Source: Devosia sp. 66-14 (GTDB taxonomy: Bacteria; Pseudomonadota; Alphaproteobacteria; Rhizobiales; Devosiaceae). From it: 64,000 nt of DNA. Location of the stretch: contig MKVB01000003.1 of the NCBI GenBank assembly GCA_001899085.1, positions 330,092-394,091 of the forward strand. The letters are read 5' to 3'. Shown here piece by piece: positions 45,720-53,556 of this stretch. How positions within the stretch are numbered: position 1 is the stretch's first letter; every line of letters begins with the position of its first letter. The notes beneath the pieces were generated by a model. That model saw nothing but the letters and a program-made list of their open reading frames with translations. It was not told the origin of the DNA and did no database searches. The translations under genes and the position numbers were made by a program.

Positions 45720-46106
45720 ATGTCGCTGAAACTCCGCCTTGCCCGCGCCGGCACCAAGAAGCGCCCCTACTACCACGTCGTCGTCGCCGACGCCCGTTCG
45801 CCGCGCGACGGCCGCTTCATCGAGAAGATCGGCAACTACGATCCCAAGCTCGCCGACAAGGACAAGCGCGTCACCCTGGTGACCGAGCGCGTGCAGCATT
45901 GGCTGAGCGTCGGCGCCCAGCCGACCGACCGCGTGGCGCGCTTCTTCGACGCCGCGGGCCTGTTGAAGCGCGAAGCGCGCAACAACCCCGAGAAGGCCGT
46001 GCCGGGCAAGAAGGCGACCGAGCGCGCCGAAGCCAAGGCCAAGGCGATCGCCGACAAGGCCGCTGCCGACGCCGCCCCCGCCGCTGAAGCCGCCGCGTCC
46101 GAGTAA
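45720..46106 (+). CDS. rpsP: 30S ribosomal protein S16
   Basis: A 128-residue S16 with the canonical core ([42 protein letters not shown]) and an Ala/Lys/Glu-rich tail of about 45 residues, so longer than the 82 of E. coli. It follows ffh by 42 bp and precedes rimM by 3 bp. Confidence 0.98.
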   Translation: MSLKLRLARAGTKKRPYYHVVVADARSPRDGRFIEKIGNYDPKLADKDKRVTLVTERVQHWLSVGAQPTDRVARFFDAAGLLKREARNNPEKAVPGKKATERAEAKAKAIADKAAADAAPAAEAAASE

Positions 46107-46109
46107 GCC

Positions 46110-46649
46110 GTGGCGCAAGCGGGCGACAACAAGCTCCTCATGGGCCGCATCGGTGCGGCCCATGGGATCAAGGGCGAAGTGCGCATCCAGTCCTTCACCG
46201 AGGACCCGCTGGCGCTAGCTTCCTATGGCCCGCTTTCGACCAACAAGCCCGGCCTCACGATCAGGATCCTCGCGGCCCGCACCACCACCAATGTACTGGT
46301 GGCGCGGCTCGAGGGGGTCAACGACCGCAATGCGGCGGAAAAGCTGAACGGGGTCGAGCTCTATGTCGATCGCGCGCTGCTGCCCGATACCGATGACGAC
46401 GACGATTTCTATCACGCCGACCTGATCGGGCTGAAAGCCCGGCTGGTCGACGGCTCGGAGATCGGCGAGGTGATGGCGGTGCCGAATTTCGGCGCCGGCG
46501 ACCTGCTCGAAATTCGCGATCCCCGCTCGGGCGACACCTATCTCTATCCGTTCTCGAAGGCCGTGGTGCCGGAAGTGCGGATCGCCGACGGCTACCTGCT
46601 GATCGATCCGCCGATCGAGGCGGAGCCGGGCGAAGAAGAACCCGATTGA
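46110..46649 (+). CDS. rimM: Ribosome maturation factor RimM
   Basis: A 179-residue two-domain protein: RimM N-domain ([25 protein letters not shown]) and PRC-barrel ([35 protein letters not shown]). It helps 30S head assembly with S19 and S13. Start is GTG 46110, 3 bp after rpsP; its stop overlaps the TTG start of trmD (TTGA). Confidence 0.96.
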   Translation: MAQAGDNKLLMGRIGAAHGIKGEVRIQSFTEDPLALASYGPLSTNKPGLTIRILAARTTTNVLVARLEGVNDRNAAEKLNGVELYVDRALLPDTDDDDDFYHADLIGLKARLVDGSEIGEVMAVPNFGAGDLLEIRDPRSGDTYLYPFSKAVVPEVRIADGYLLIDPPIEAEPGEEEPD

Positions 46650-47326
46650 GCTTTTCGGCTTCGATCATCACGCTGTTTCCAGAACTGTTTCCCGGGCCGC
46701 TCGGCGCCTCGGTGATCGGTCGCGGCATGGCCGAGGGGCGATGGCGCCTCGAGACCACGCAGCTGAGGGATTTCGCGACCGACCGGCACCGGACGGTGGA
46801 CGATACCCCATCGGGCGGCGGCGCCGGGATGGTGCTGAAGCCCGACATCCTCGCCAGGGCGATCGATACCGTATCGCCGGAAGGCGACCCTCGGCCGCGC
46901 CTGCTGATGTCGCCGCGCGGCAAGCCGCTGACCCAGGCCCGGGTGCGCGAACTCGCAGCCGGCCCCGGCGCGGTGATCGTCTGCGGGCGGTTCGAGGGGA
47001 TCGACCAGCGGGTGATCGAGGCCAGGGCGCTCGAGGAAATCTCGATCGGCGACTATGTACTGGCCGGTGGCGAAGTCGCGGCCATGGTGCTGCTGGAGGC
47101 CGTGGTGCGGTTGCTCCCGGGTGTCCTGGGCGCTGCCGAAAGCCATGCCGATGAGAGCTTTGAGAACGGGCTGCTGGAATACCCGCAATATACCCGGCCG
47201 CCGCTGTTCGAGGGGCGCGAGATCCCCGAGGTGCTGACCTCGGGCGACCACGGCAAGGTGGCGAAGTGGCGGCGCGCCCAGAGCGAACAGCTCACGCAGG
47301 CGCGCCGGCCGGACTTGCTGAAGTGA
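46646..47326 (+). CDS. trmD: tRNA (guanine(37)-N1)-methyltransferase TrmD
   Basis: A 226-residue SPOUT methyltransferase making m1G37. Knot motifs are [36 protein letters not shown] and [27 protein letters not shown]. Start is TTG 46646. The gene stops with no base left before the convergent Sco gene stop (TGATCA), an abrupt junction. In relatives rplS normally follows directly. Confidence 0.97.
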   Translation: MSFSASIITLFPELFPGPLGASVIGRGMAEGRWRLETTQLRDFATDRHRTVDDTPSGGGAGMVLKPDILARAIDTVSPEGDPRPRLLMSPRGKPLTQARVRELAAGPGAVIVCGRFEGIDQRVIEARALEEISIGDYVLAGGEVAAMVLLEAVVRLLPGVLGAAESHADESFENGLLEYPQYTRPPLFEGREIPEVLTSGDHGKVAKWRRAQSEQLTQARRPDLLK

Positions 47327-47926
47327 TCAGGCCGACTTGCCGAGCAGCTTCCTGATCTTGCCGAGGGCGACCGGGGTCGCCTCCTCATAGGCGATGGTGC
47401 CTTCGAAGCCGCCCTGGGCGTTGACGAGGAACACCGAGGCGGTGTGGTTCATGGTGTAGTCCGAACCTTGCCCCGGCACCTTCTCGCCCAGTACCTTCCA
47501 GGCCTTGACCATCTTGGCGATCTCCTCGGGCTTGCCGGTGACGCCGGTCACCCGGTCGGAGACCCAGCTGACATAGCCATCGAGGATTTCGGGCGTATCG
47601 CGTTCGGGATCGACGGTGACGAAGAAGGCCTTGAGGGTCTTGGCCTCGTCACCGAGGTCGGCGAACCAGCCCGCCATCTCGCCCATGGTGGTGGGGCAGA
47701 CGTCGGGGCAATGGGTGTAGCCGAAGAACAGCAGCGAGGGCTGGCCGACCAGCATGGACTGGTCCACCGGGTTGCCGCGTTGATCGACCAGGGCATAGCT
47801 GCCGCCGCCGATGCCGCCGCTGTCCGGAGCGGGCCGCGTGACGAAAAACAGCAGCGTCGCCGCCACTGCCGCCACGCCGACCAGGCCCCACAGCGCGAGG
47901 CGCAGTCGCGAGGTCAAACCGCTCAT
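47327..47926 (-). CDS. SCO1/SenC copper chaperone
   Basis: A 199-residue membrane-anchored thioredoxin-fold protein. Signal anchor (LALWGLVGVAAVAATLLFFV), then FFGYTHCPDVCPTTMGE (CxxxC) and the His of TMNHTASVFLV, the copper set for building CuA of cytochrome oxidase. Start ATG 47926 lies 1 bp after the PCuAC stop; 47938 is an alternative. Third gene of the DUF2946-PCuAC-Sco operon. Confidence 0.92.
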   Translation of the reverse strand: MSGLTSRLRLALWGLVGVAAVAATLLFFVTRPAPDSGGIGGGSYALVDQRGNPVDQSMLVGQPSLLFFGYTHCPDVCPTTMGEMAGWFADLGDEAKTLKAFFVTVDPERDTPEILDGYVSWVSDRVTGVTGKPEEIAKMVKAWKVLGEKVPGQGSDYTMNHTASVFLVNAQGGFEGTIAYEEATPVALGKIRKLLGKSA

Positions 47927-47927
47927 G

Positions 47928-48482
47928 TCAGCCGCCATGCGCCGAATGGTCTTCGGCCGGTCCCTTGGCGGCCGGGCTCTCGACGCTGAGCTGCACCTCG
48001 ACGCTGCCGGCCTTCTCGAAAGTGAGGGTCAGCGGAATGCTGGTGCCCTCGACCAGCGGCCCGGTGAGCTGCATGAACATGATGTGGAGCCCGCCGGGCT
48101 TCAGCGTGACGGTCGCACCCGGGGGAATCTCGACCCCGTCGGGCACCTCGTTCATCTTCATCAGGTCGCCCTCCATCTTCATCTCGTGAATCTGGGTGAC
48201 GCCGCCGACCGGCGAGGCTGCGCCGACAAGTCGATCGGCCTCGCTGCCCTTGTTGGTGATGGTGACATAGCCGCCGCCGACCGGGGCATTGGGGAGGGTG
48301 GCACGGGAAAAGCCGCCGCTGATCTCGAGATTGCCGATGGTGACCAGCTGGGCGGCGGCGCCATGCGCGCCAGTGGCGGCCGCCGCGACCAGGGTGGAGG
48401 CGAAGGCGGCAGGCGCCAGGGCGGGGCCGGCGAGCAGGAGGGTGGAAGCCGCCAGGGCGGCGATACGGAACATGGTGTGCAT
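47928..48482 (-). CDS. Periplasmic copper chaperone PCu(A)C
   Basis: A 184-residue exported protein. Mature PCuAC domain: LEISGGFSRATLPNAPVGGGYVTITN, then the H-x10-M-x-M copper site around HEMKMEGDLMKMNEVP and LHIMFMQL. A His/Asp tail ends the protein (EDHSAHGG). With Sco it delivers Cu(I) to cytochrome oxidase. Alternative start ATG at 48473. Confidence 0.93.
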   Translation of the reverse strand: MHTMFRIAALAASTLLLAGPALAPAAFASTLVAAAATGAHGAAAQLVTIGNLEISGGFSRATLPNAPVGGGYVTITNKGSEADRLVGAASPVGGVTQIHEMKMEGDLMKMNEVPDGVEIPPGATVTLKPGGLHIMFMQLTGPLVEGTSIPLTLTFEKAGSVEVQLSVESPAAKGPAEDHSAHGG

Positions 48483-48547
48483 CTGACTCTCGTCTGTTGG
48501 CCGCGGCCAATCGGGCGCGCGGCAAATCGATAATCGGGTTCGATCGA

Positions 48548-48898
48548 TCAGACGGGCAGAGGTGGTCCGCGGGCCGTGGCGGTGCCGAGGGGCTCGGCCG
48601 GCAGCAGCAGGGCCGGCAGCGCGCCATAGGCGACATCCGCCAGGACGACCACCGGGATGGCGATGGCGCAGGGAGGCGGCAGTTCGGCGCCACCGCCGAT
48701 GCGGCAGGCGTGACAGGGGGCGTGGGCCCTCGGATCATCCGGCATGTCGCCGCAATAGCTCATGTCGAGCGCGGCGGTGAGGGTCGCGGGACCGGCCTCG
48801 GCCGCGACCACGGGGGTGTGCGCGAAACTGAGGAAAATCAGCGCCAGCACGACAAGCGCGCGCAGCAACTCTTCTCCGATGTTTCGTGCGTCGAGCAC
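48548..48898 (-). CDS. DUF2946-like small membrane-associated protein
   Basis: A 116-residue protein with an N-terminal helix (LLRALVVLALIFLSFAHTPVVA), a cysteine-rich segment CGDMPDDPRAHAPCHACRIGGGAELPPPC and a second hydrophobic stretch. The HAPCHACR segment suits metal or heme binding and is typical of DUF2946 proteins found by copper and metal uptake genes. Upstream of PCuAC on the same strand. Function unknown. Confidence 0.65.
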   Translation of the reverse strand: MLDARNIGEELLRALVVLALIFLSFAHTPVVAAEAGPATLTAALDMSYCGDMPDDPRAHAPCHACRIGGGAELPPPCAIAIPVVVLADVAYGALPALLLPAEPLGTATARGPPLPV

Positions 48899-49011
48899 CG
48901 GCAGCGACCCCGTTGGACGAGTGTCCCCTTTAGCGCAGCAGGGGCGGCCGCGTCATGCGGCAAATGCGCGGGCGGGCGATTGAACTCACCAGTGGAACCT
49001 GACAGAGATAG

Positions 49012-49190
49012 GGCGACGGTGCGCGGCCGGAGAGGGCCGCGTGAAACGGGAAGCCGGTAGGCCATTGGCCGATGCCGGCGCCGCCCCCGCGACTGTATCG
49101 GGCCTGACTCTCACTCAGCGTGCCACTGGTTTGCGACTGGGAAGGTAGAGCGAGGGGTGCCCGGAGCCAGGAGACCGGCCGTCCGGTGGT
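49012..49190 (+). promoter_or_regulatory. Cobalamin (B12) riboswitch upstream of hupE
   Basis: Conserved blocks in order: an early CGGTG (49017-49021), AACGGGAAGCCGGT (49045-49058), GCCGCCCCCGCGACTGTA (49080-49097; the B12 box), the CCACTGG...GGGAAGG arm (about 49123-49145) and GAGCCAGGAGACCGGCC (about 49164-49180). Adenosylcobalamin binding should lower expression of the gene at 49257. Edges are approximate. A hairpin at 49226-49242 near the ribosome site may be the expression platform. Confidence 0.9.
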
Positions 49191-49256
49191 GACCCAAACC
49201 GGGACCATCGAACATGAAAACGCTACGGGACGGTGGGTCCCGAGATGGAGATAGTT

Positions 49257-49841
49257 ATGCGCGCGCTTCTGGCCCTTCTGCTCATCGCCGTTCCGACGGC
49301 GGCCTTTGCCCATACCGGGCACGGCGACACCTCGGGATTCCTGCATGGTTTCATGCATCCGGTCGGCGGGATCGACCACATCCTCGCCATGGTGGCGGTG
49401 GGGGTGTTCGCCTACGTCCTGGGCGGCAAGGCGCTGTGGCTGGTGCCGCTGAGCTTCGTTGCCATGATGGGGGTGGGCTTCCTGCTCGGCGTCGGGCAGA
49501 TCGAGGTGCCGTTCGTCGAATTGGGGATCGCGCTGTCGAGCGTGGTGATCGGCGCTGCCGCAGCGCTGGGCCGGCCGATGCCGGTCGTCGCCGCTTCGGC
49601 ACTGGTCGGGGTGTTCGCGATCTTTCACGGCCACGCGCATGGCGCCGAAATGCCGGTCGATGCCTCGGGCCTCGAGTATGCGGCGGGCTTCATCGTCGCA
49701 ACGGCGCTGCTGCATGCGGCGGGCATCGCGGCGGCAATGGGCGTGACCAGGCTCGTCGGCAAATATGGCCGGACGGTTGCCCAGGTGGCCGGCGGCGTGT
49801 TCGCGCTGGGCGGTCTCGGCGTGCTGGCCGGCTGGCTCTGA
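49257..49841 (+). CDS. HupE/UreJ family metal (probably cobalt) transporter
   Basis: A 194-residue membrane protein of the HupE/UreJ family: signal/N-helix, then the metal signature HTGHGDTSGFLHGFMHPVGGIDHILAMVAVGVFA and a second His-rich turn IFHGHAHGAEM; six to seven hydrophobic segments. Control by a cobalamin riboswitch points to cobalt uptake for B12 rather than nickel. GGAG at 49247-49250 serves ATG 49257. Confidence 0.88.
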   Translation: MRALLALLLIAVPTAAFAHTGHGDTSGFLHGFMHPVGGIDHILAMVAVGVFAYVLGGKALWLVPLSFVAMMGVGFLLGVGQIEVPFVELGIALSSVVIGAAAALGRPMPVVAASALVGVFAIFHGHAHGAEMPVDASGLEYAAGFIVATALLHAAGIAAAMGVTRLVGKYGRTVAQVAGGVFALGGLGVLAGWL

Positions 49842-49881
49842 CCCTACGCTCGTCCCGGCGAGCGACACGGAACTGACATCG

Positions 49882-49916
49882 AACGCCCGCGAGCGCTAGA
49901 CTCGCGGGCGTTCTTC
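49882..49916 (+). terminator. Terminator after hupE
   Basis: AACGCCCGCGAG (49882-49893) pairs perfectly with CTCGCGGGCGTT (49901-49912), then TTCTTCATTT. It ends the riboswitch-hupE unit before the rplS leader. Confidence 0.9.
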
Positions 49917-50041
49917 ATTTATAGCCCCGCTCGCCTGAGCTTCGGCTCGGCCAATAATGCATAAAAATCCGTGCAACCAAGACCGGGCGGTCGGCGAGAG
50001 CCGGCGAAACGCTCCTTTGAAAAAGACGAACGGAACATCAG

Positions 50042-50587
50042 ATGTCCAAGATCATCGAACAGCTCAATCAGGAGCAGCACGACAAGCTGCTCGCCAAGGG
50101 CGCCCATCCTGAATTTACCCACGGCGATACCGTCAAGGTGTGGGTGAAGATCCGCGAAGGCGACAAGGAACGCCTGCAGGCCTATGAGGGCGTGGTCATC
50201 GCCCGCTCCGGCACCGGCATCATGGAAAGCTTCACCGTGCGCAAGATTTCGTACGGCGAAGGCGTGGAACGCGTGTTCCCGGTGCTCAGCCCCAATATCG
50301 ATCGCGTCGAAGTGATCAAGCGCGGTAAGGTCCGTCGCGCCAAGCTCTATTACCTGCGCGATCGCCGCGGCAAGGCCGCCCGTATTTTCGAGAACCAGGG
50401 CGCCCGCACCAAGAAGATCGAAGCCGGCGAGCGCGAAGCCGCTCTCGAGGCCAAGAACGCCCGCGAGGCCGAGAAGATCGCCGCCGCCGAGGCGCTGGCC
50501 AAGGAGCTCGCCGAGAAGGACGCCGCCGAGGCCGCCGCTGCTGCTGCCGCCGAGGCCGCCGCTGCGACCGAGCCCAAAGCCGAGTAA
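50042..50587 (+). CDS. rplS: 50S ribosomal protein L19
   Basis: A 181-residue L19. Core: [64 protein letters not shown] and [23 protein letters not shown] tail of about 60 residues, Ala/Glu/Lys-rich, makes it longer than the 115 of E. coli. It has its own transcription unit here because hupE and a terminator lie upstream. Confidence 0.98.
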   Translation: MSKIIEQLNQEQHDKLLAKGAHPEFTHGDTVKVWVKIREGDKERLQAYEGVVIARSGTGIMESFTVRKISYGEGVERVFPVLSPNIDRVEVIKRGKVRRAKLYYLRDRRGKAARIFENQGARTKKIEAGEREAALEAKNAREAEKIAAAEALAKELAEKDAAEAAAAAAAEAAAATEPKAE

Positions 50588-50641
50588 TCGGTTGAAGGTT
50601 TGCACCGTGCCACAGTTTGGGCACGAGTGCGGCTAGAGTTC

Positions 50642-50667
50642 AGCCCGGCTCACGAGCCGGGCTTTTG
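50642..50667 (+). terminator. Terminator after rplS
   Basis: GCCCGGCTC (50643-50651) and GAGCCGGGC (50654-50662) form the stem, followed by TTTTGATT. Confidence 0.85.
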
Positions 50668-50743
50668 ATTCCGGGGTCTGGGATGCCCCGTATTCCGGTA
50701 TTTATGCACGCGAGATCGAAGATCTCGCCATGGGGTAAGTGGA

Positions 50744-51358
50744 ATGGACGCAGCTCTTCAGGACGCGGAAGAGAGGCGGCACCTCGCCGCGGAACTGAGG
50801 GCGGAAGCCCGCACCGTGCTGGTCGAAACCGGCCTGCTCGAACTGCTCAATGCGCGCTTCGGCGAAGCAGTGGTGACCGGCAGCGCCGGTTACGACCTGA
50901 TGGTGTGGCGCGATATCGACATCCACATGCCATGCGAGGCGGAGCGCTGGGCCGAATGGGCCGGGCTTGCCGCCGACATCGCCATCCAGTTCGATCGGGC
51001 CGGGCTGCAGCTGCACAAGGCGAGCTTCCTCAACGACTATGTCGAGCCGCATCCGCTCGGCGCCGGGCTCTACTGGGGCATCGAGTTCAAGGACTATGCC
51101 GGCAACCCCTGGAAGTGTGACATCTGGGGCTGGGAGCCGTTCGATTTCGCCGTGCGCCAGGCGCGCGACGCGAACCTCAGGGCCGATCTCTCGGCCTGCG
51201 ACCGCGACCTGATCCTCAGGCTCAAGCACGAGGCGCGCGAGCGTCCGGGCTATTACGGGGTGATGGTGGGCAGCTTCGACATCTACCAGTTCGCGCTGGC
51301 CGGCGCCGGCGAGACGCTGGACGAGCTCGAGGTGTGGAAGGGGCTGGTGGCGCAGTAG
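50744..51358 (+). CDS. Nucleotidyltransferase-like protein of unknown function
   Basis: A 204-residue protein. VVTGSAGYDLMVWRDIDIHM (residues about 45-64) matches the hG[GS]-x(9-13)-Dh[DE]h metal motif of the polymerase-beta nucleotidyltransferase superfamily, with WKCDIWGWEPFDF (about 124-136) as candidate third acidic strand. Its length suits small antibiotic- or substrate-nucleotidyltransferases (LnuA/DUF4111 style). No toxin-antitoxin partner gene is adjacent. The motif is seen; the function is inference. Confidence 0.6.
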   Translation: MDAALQDAEERRHLAAELRAEARTVLVETGLLELLNARFGEAVVTGSAGYDLMVWRDIDIHMPCEAERWAEWAGLAADIAIQFDRAGLQLHKASFLNDYVEPHPLGAGLYWGIEFKDYAGNPWKCDIWGWEPFDFAVRQARDANLRADLSACDRDLILRLKHEARERPGYYGVMVGSFDIYQFALAGAGETLDELEVWKGLVAQ

Positions 51359-51369
51359 GGCTGGCCAAA

Positions 51370-51507
51370 CAAGGCCCCCTCACCCGGATCGCTGCGCGAT
51401 CCGACCTCTCTCCCAAGGGAGAGGTGAAGCCTGCGGCACGATCTTGCCACCCGGTCACCTCTCCCTTGGGGGAGAGGTCGGCGCGTAGCGCCGGGTGAGG
51501 GGGCCTT
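51370..51507. repeat. Palindromic repeat pair (family 1, copy B)
   Basis: Inverted arrangement of the same modules as 3050-3185: AAGGCCCCCTCACCCGG and ACCTCTCTCCCAAGGGAG on the left; CACCTCTCCCTTGGGGGA and GGTGAGGGGGCCTT on the right. It separates the nucleotidyltransferase-like gene from the MBL gene. Confidence 0.8.
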
Positions 51508-51569
51508 ACACGAGCATCCGACTCCGCTATCAATCACTCCGGCAGCACCACTACGACCGGAGAGTTCCG

Positions 51570-52373
51570 ATGCAATCCTTCATCTGCGTCACCTGTGGCG
51601 TCGGCCATGCCCCGTCGGAGGCGCCGCCGGCGCGCTGCGCCATCTGCGATGACGAGCGGCAATATGTGACGGCCGCCGGGCAACGCTGGACGACGCTGAG
51701 CGAGCTGCAGCAGAAGCACTCGATCGAGTTCAAGGACCAGGAACCGGGCCTGGTGGGGATCGGCGCGACGCCGTCGATCGCCATCGGGCAGCGCATGCTG
51801 CTGATCCGGCAGCCTGATGGCGGCATCCTGTGGGATTGTACGCCGCTGGTGACCGACGAGGCCGTCGCCCGGATCAAGGAACTGGGCGGGGTGCGGGCGA
51901 TGGCGATCTCGCATCCGCATTTCTATTCCTCGATGGTCGACTGGTCGGAGGCGCTGGGCGGCGTGCCGATCCATATCCACGAGGCCAACCGGCCATACGT
52001 GATGCGGCCGTCGGAGCGGGTGAACTACTGGAGCGGCGAGACACTGGAGCTCGGGCAGGGGGTGACGCTGGTGCGTTGCGGCGGGCACTTCACGGGCTCG
52101 ACGGCGCTGCACTGGAGCGCCGAGGACGGCAAGGGCGTGCTGATGACCGGCGACACCATCATGGTGGTGCCGGACACGCGCTGGGTGAGCTTCATGTATT
52201 CCTACCCCAACCTGATCCCGCTGCCGGCGCGCGAGGTGAACCGCATCGTCGGCACGGTGGAGCCGTTCGCCTATGATCGCATCTATGCCGGTTGGTGGGA
52301 CCGGGTGATGACGCACGACGCCAAGGCGCGGGTAGCGGCTTCGGCGGAGCGTTATGTGAAGGCGATCAGCTAG
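51570..52373 (+). CDS. MBL-fold metallo-hydrolase with N-terminal zinc ribbon
   Basis: A 267-residue protein. An N-terminal four-cysteine knuckle (CVTCGVGHAPSEAPPARCAIC, residues 5-25) precedes a beta-lactamase-fold domain with AISHPHFYSSMVDWSE (metal H-x-H-x4-D variant), GGHFTGSTALHWSAE and MTGDTIMVVPD. GGAGAGTTCCG precedes ATG 51570. Hydrolytic substrate is unknown. Confidence 0.85.
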   Translation: MQSFICVTCGVGHAPSEAPPARCAICDDERQYVTAAGQRWTTLSELQQKHSIEFKDQEPGLVGIGATPSIAIGQRMLLIRQPDGGILWDCTPLVTDEAVARIKELGGVRAMAISHPHFYSSMVDWSEALGGVPIHIHEANRPYVMRPSERVNYWSGETLELGQGVTLVRCGGHFTGSTALHWSAEDGKGVLMTGDTIMVVPDTRWVSFMYSYPNLIPLPAREVNRIVGTVEPFAYDRIYAGWWDRVMTHDAKARVAASAERYVKAIS

Positions 52374-52386
52374 CCACAAACTCGAT

Positions 52387-52483
52387 GTCATCCCGGCGCA
52401 GGCCGGGATCCATACTGAGATGGCTCGGCTCCGGCGCTGAACCGCGCCACTTCGGGATGGGCCCCGGCCTGCGCCGGGGTGAC
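52387..52483. repeat. Inverted repeat (family 3, GTCATCCCGGCG type)
   Basis: Left arm begins GTCATCCCGGCGCAGGCCGG (52387 on) and pairs with the right arm ending GGCCTGCGCCGGGGTGAC (to 52483) with three mismatches over 27 bp. This resembles the very widespread REP-like GTCATCCCGGC elements of proteobacteria. It adjoins the PadR regulatory region. Confidence 0.8.
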
Positions 52484-52530
52484 ACCGTGGTTGGGGCTGC
52501 TCCGCGTCTATCCGTCAGAACCGCTGACCT

Positions 52531-52604
52531 AAGATATATCTTGTGAGCTATCTTGAAGCTCCAGTGGCCGAGGCATATCTTCCGGCTATCGTAAGATATA
52601 TCTT
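52531..52604 (+). promoter_or_regulatory. Two identical 12-bp palindromes upstream of the PadR gene
   Basis: AAGATATATCTT occurs at 52531-52542 and 52593-52604, exactly 62 bp apart (about six helical turns); a further related half-site (ATATCTTC) lies near 52575. The second copy touches the GGAG of the PadR ribosome site (52605-52608). Two sites in phase suggest a looped repressor complex. Confidence 0.65.
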
Positions 52605-52615
52605 GGAGATGTGAT

Positions 52616-53464
52616 ATGCATGATCACGACCATAGGTGGGACCGGAACTGGCGGCGCATGGAAGCCATGGCGCGACGCGGGTTCCGCAAATTCGGGAACT
52701 TCGAAGCCAATATCAATCCCGGTGAATGGGGCGGCTTCGGCGGCAATTTCCGCATCGGGCGGATGCTCGCCTCGGGCGATCTGCGGCTGGTCGCGCTGTT
52801 CCTGATCGAACAGCAGCCGCGACACGGCTACGACCTGATCAAGGCCATCGAGGAGCATTCGAAAGGCTTCTATTCGCCGAGCCCGGGCATCGTCTATCCG
52901 GCGCTGACCTATCTCGAGGAGGCGGGCTACGTGACCTCGGCCGCCGAGGGCAACAAGAAGCTCTATACCATCACCGACGAGGGCCGGGCGCATCTCAGCG
53001 ACAATCGCGAGGCGATCCAGTCGACGCTCGATTTCCTTGCCAAGGCCGGCTCCGGCATGGAGCACCTCAGGCAACGCATGGCGAGCCAGGACTTTCCGTT
53101 CACGCCGGGGGAGGCAGAGCAGTTCCGCGAGCGATTTCGCGGCATGGGGCGGGAGTTTGGCCGGCGCGGCTGGTTCGGTGATCGCGACGGTGCGCCGCCG
53201 CATCCGGAGCATCCCGAACGGCCCGAGCGACCGGAGCACCATGAGCACCACGACCATGCGCGATACCACGGCCGTCCCGACCGTGATCTCGACGACGTGG
53301 CGCCGGAGGTGAACGACGCCCGCAAGGCGCTGAAGAAGGCGATCAAGGAAGCGATCCGCCGCGACCCCGAAGAGGACCGCCGGGTGGCGGAAATCCTGCG
53401 CCGTGCGGCGCAGGAAATCCGCGAGGGCCTTGAGGAAGACGCCACCGAAGTCGACCTGGGCTAA
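52616..53464 (+). CDS. PadR family transcriptional regulator with His-rich tails
   Basis: A 282-residue protein. The winged helix (LRLVALFLIEQQPRHGYDLIKAIEEHSKG, then PSPGIVYPALTYLEEAGYVTSAAEGNKKLYTITDEGR) is at residues about 57-125. It has a His-rich N-terminus (MHDHDHRWDRNW) and a long tail with HPEHPERPERPEHHEHHDHA, both plausible metal-binding tracts. It probably autoregulates through the palindromes at 52531-52604. The next gene lies behind a terminator. Confidence 0.88.
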   Translation: MHDHDHRWDRNWRRMEAMARRGFRKFGNFEANINPGEWGGFGGNFRIGRMLASGDLRLVALFLIEQQPRHGYDLIKAIEEHSKGFYSPSPGIVYPALTYLEEAGYVTSAAEGNKKLYTITDEGRAHLSDNREAIQSTLDFLAKAGSGMEHLRQRMASQDFPFTPGEAEQFRERFRGMGREFGRRGWFGDRDGAPPHPEHPERPERPEHHEHHDHARYHGRPDRDLDDVAPEVNDARKALKKAIKEAIRRDPEEDRRVAEILRRAAQEIREGLEEDATEVDLG

Positions 53465-53508
53465 AGCCCGACAGGCCCGCCCTGACCCTGACGAATGATT
53501 GACAAGAG

Positions 53509-53552
53509 CTCCCGTCTGGCCGGATGCTTTCTCCGGGCAGGCGGGAGTTTTT
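53509..53552 (+). terminator. Terminator-like hairpin whose 3' arm contains the next gene's ribosome site
   Basis: CTCCCGTCTGGCC (53509-53521) pairs with GGGCAGGCGGGAG (53535-53547) with one mismatch and an inner GGA/TCC extension, followed by TTTTTT (53548-53553). The Shine-Dalgarno-like GGGAG (53543-53547) of the ATG at 53557 is in the stem. Confidence 0.8.
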
Positions 53553-53556
53553 TATC

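Noticed and set aside
49214..49876. Frame starting at ATG 49214 just after the riboswitch
   Set aside because: The product is Arg/Gly-rich shadow of hupE; the hupE frame has transporter motifs and its own ribosome site at 49247.
51370..51507. Palindromic units considered as CRISPR repeats
   Set aside because: They are inverted pairs without regular spacers, and no cas genes are present.
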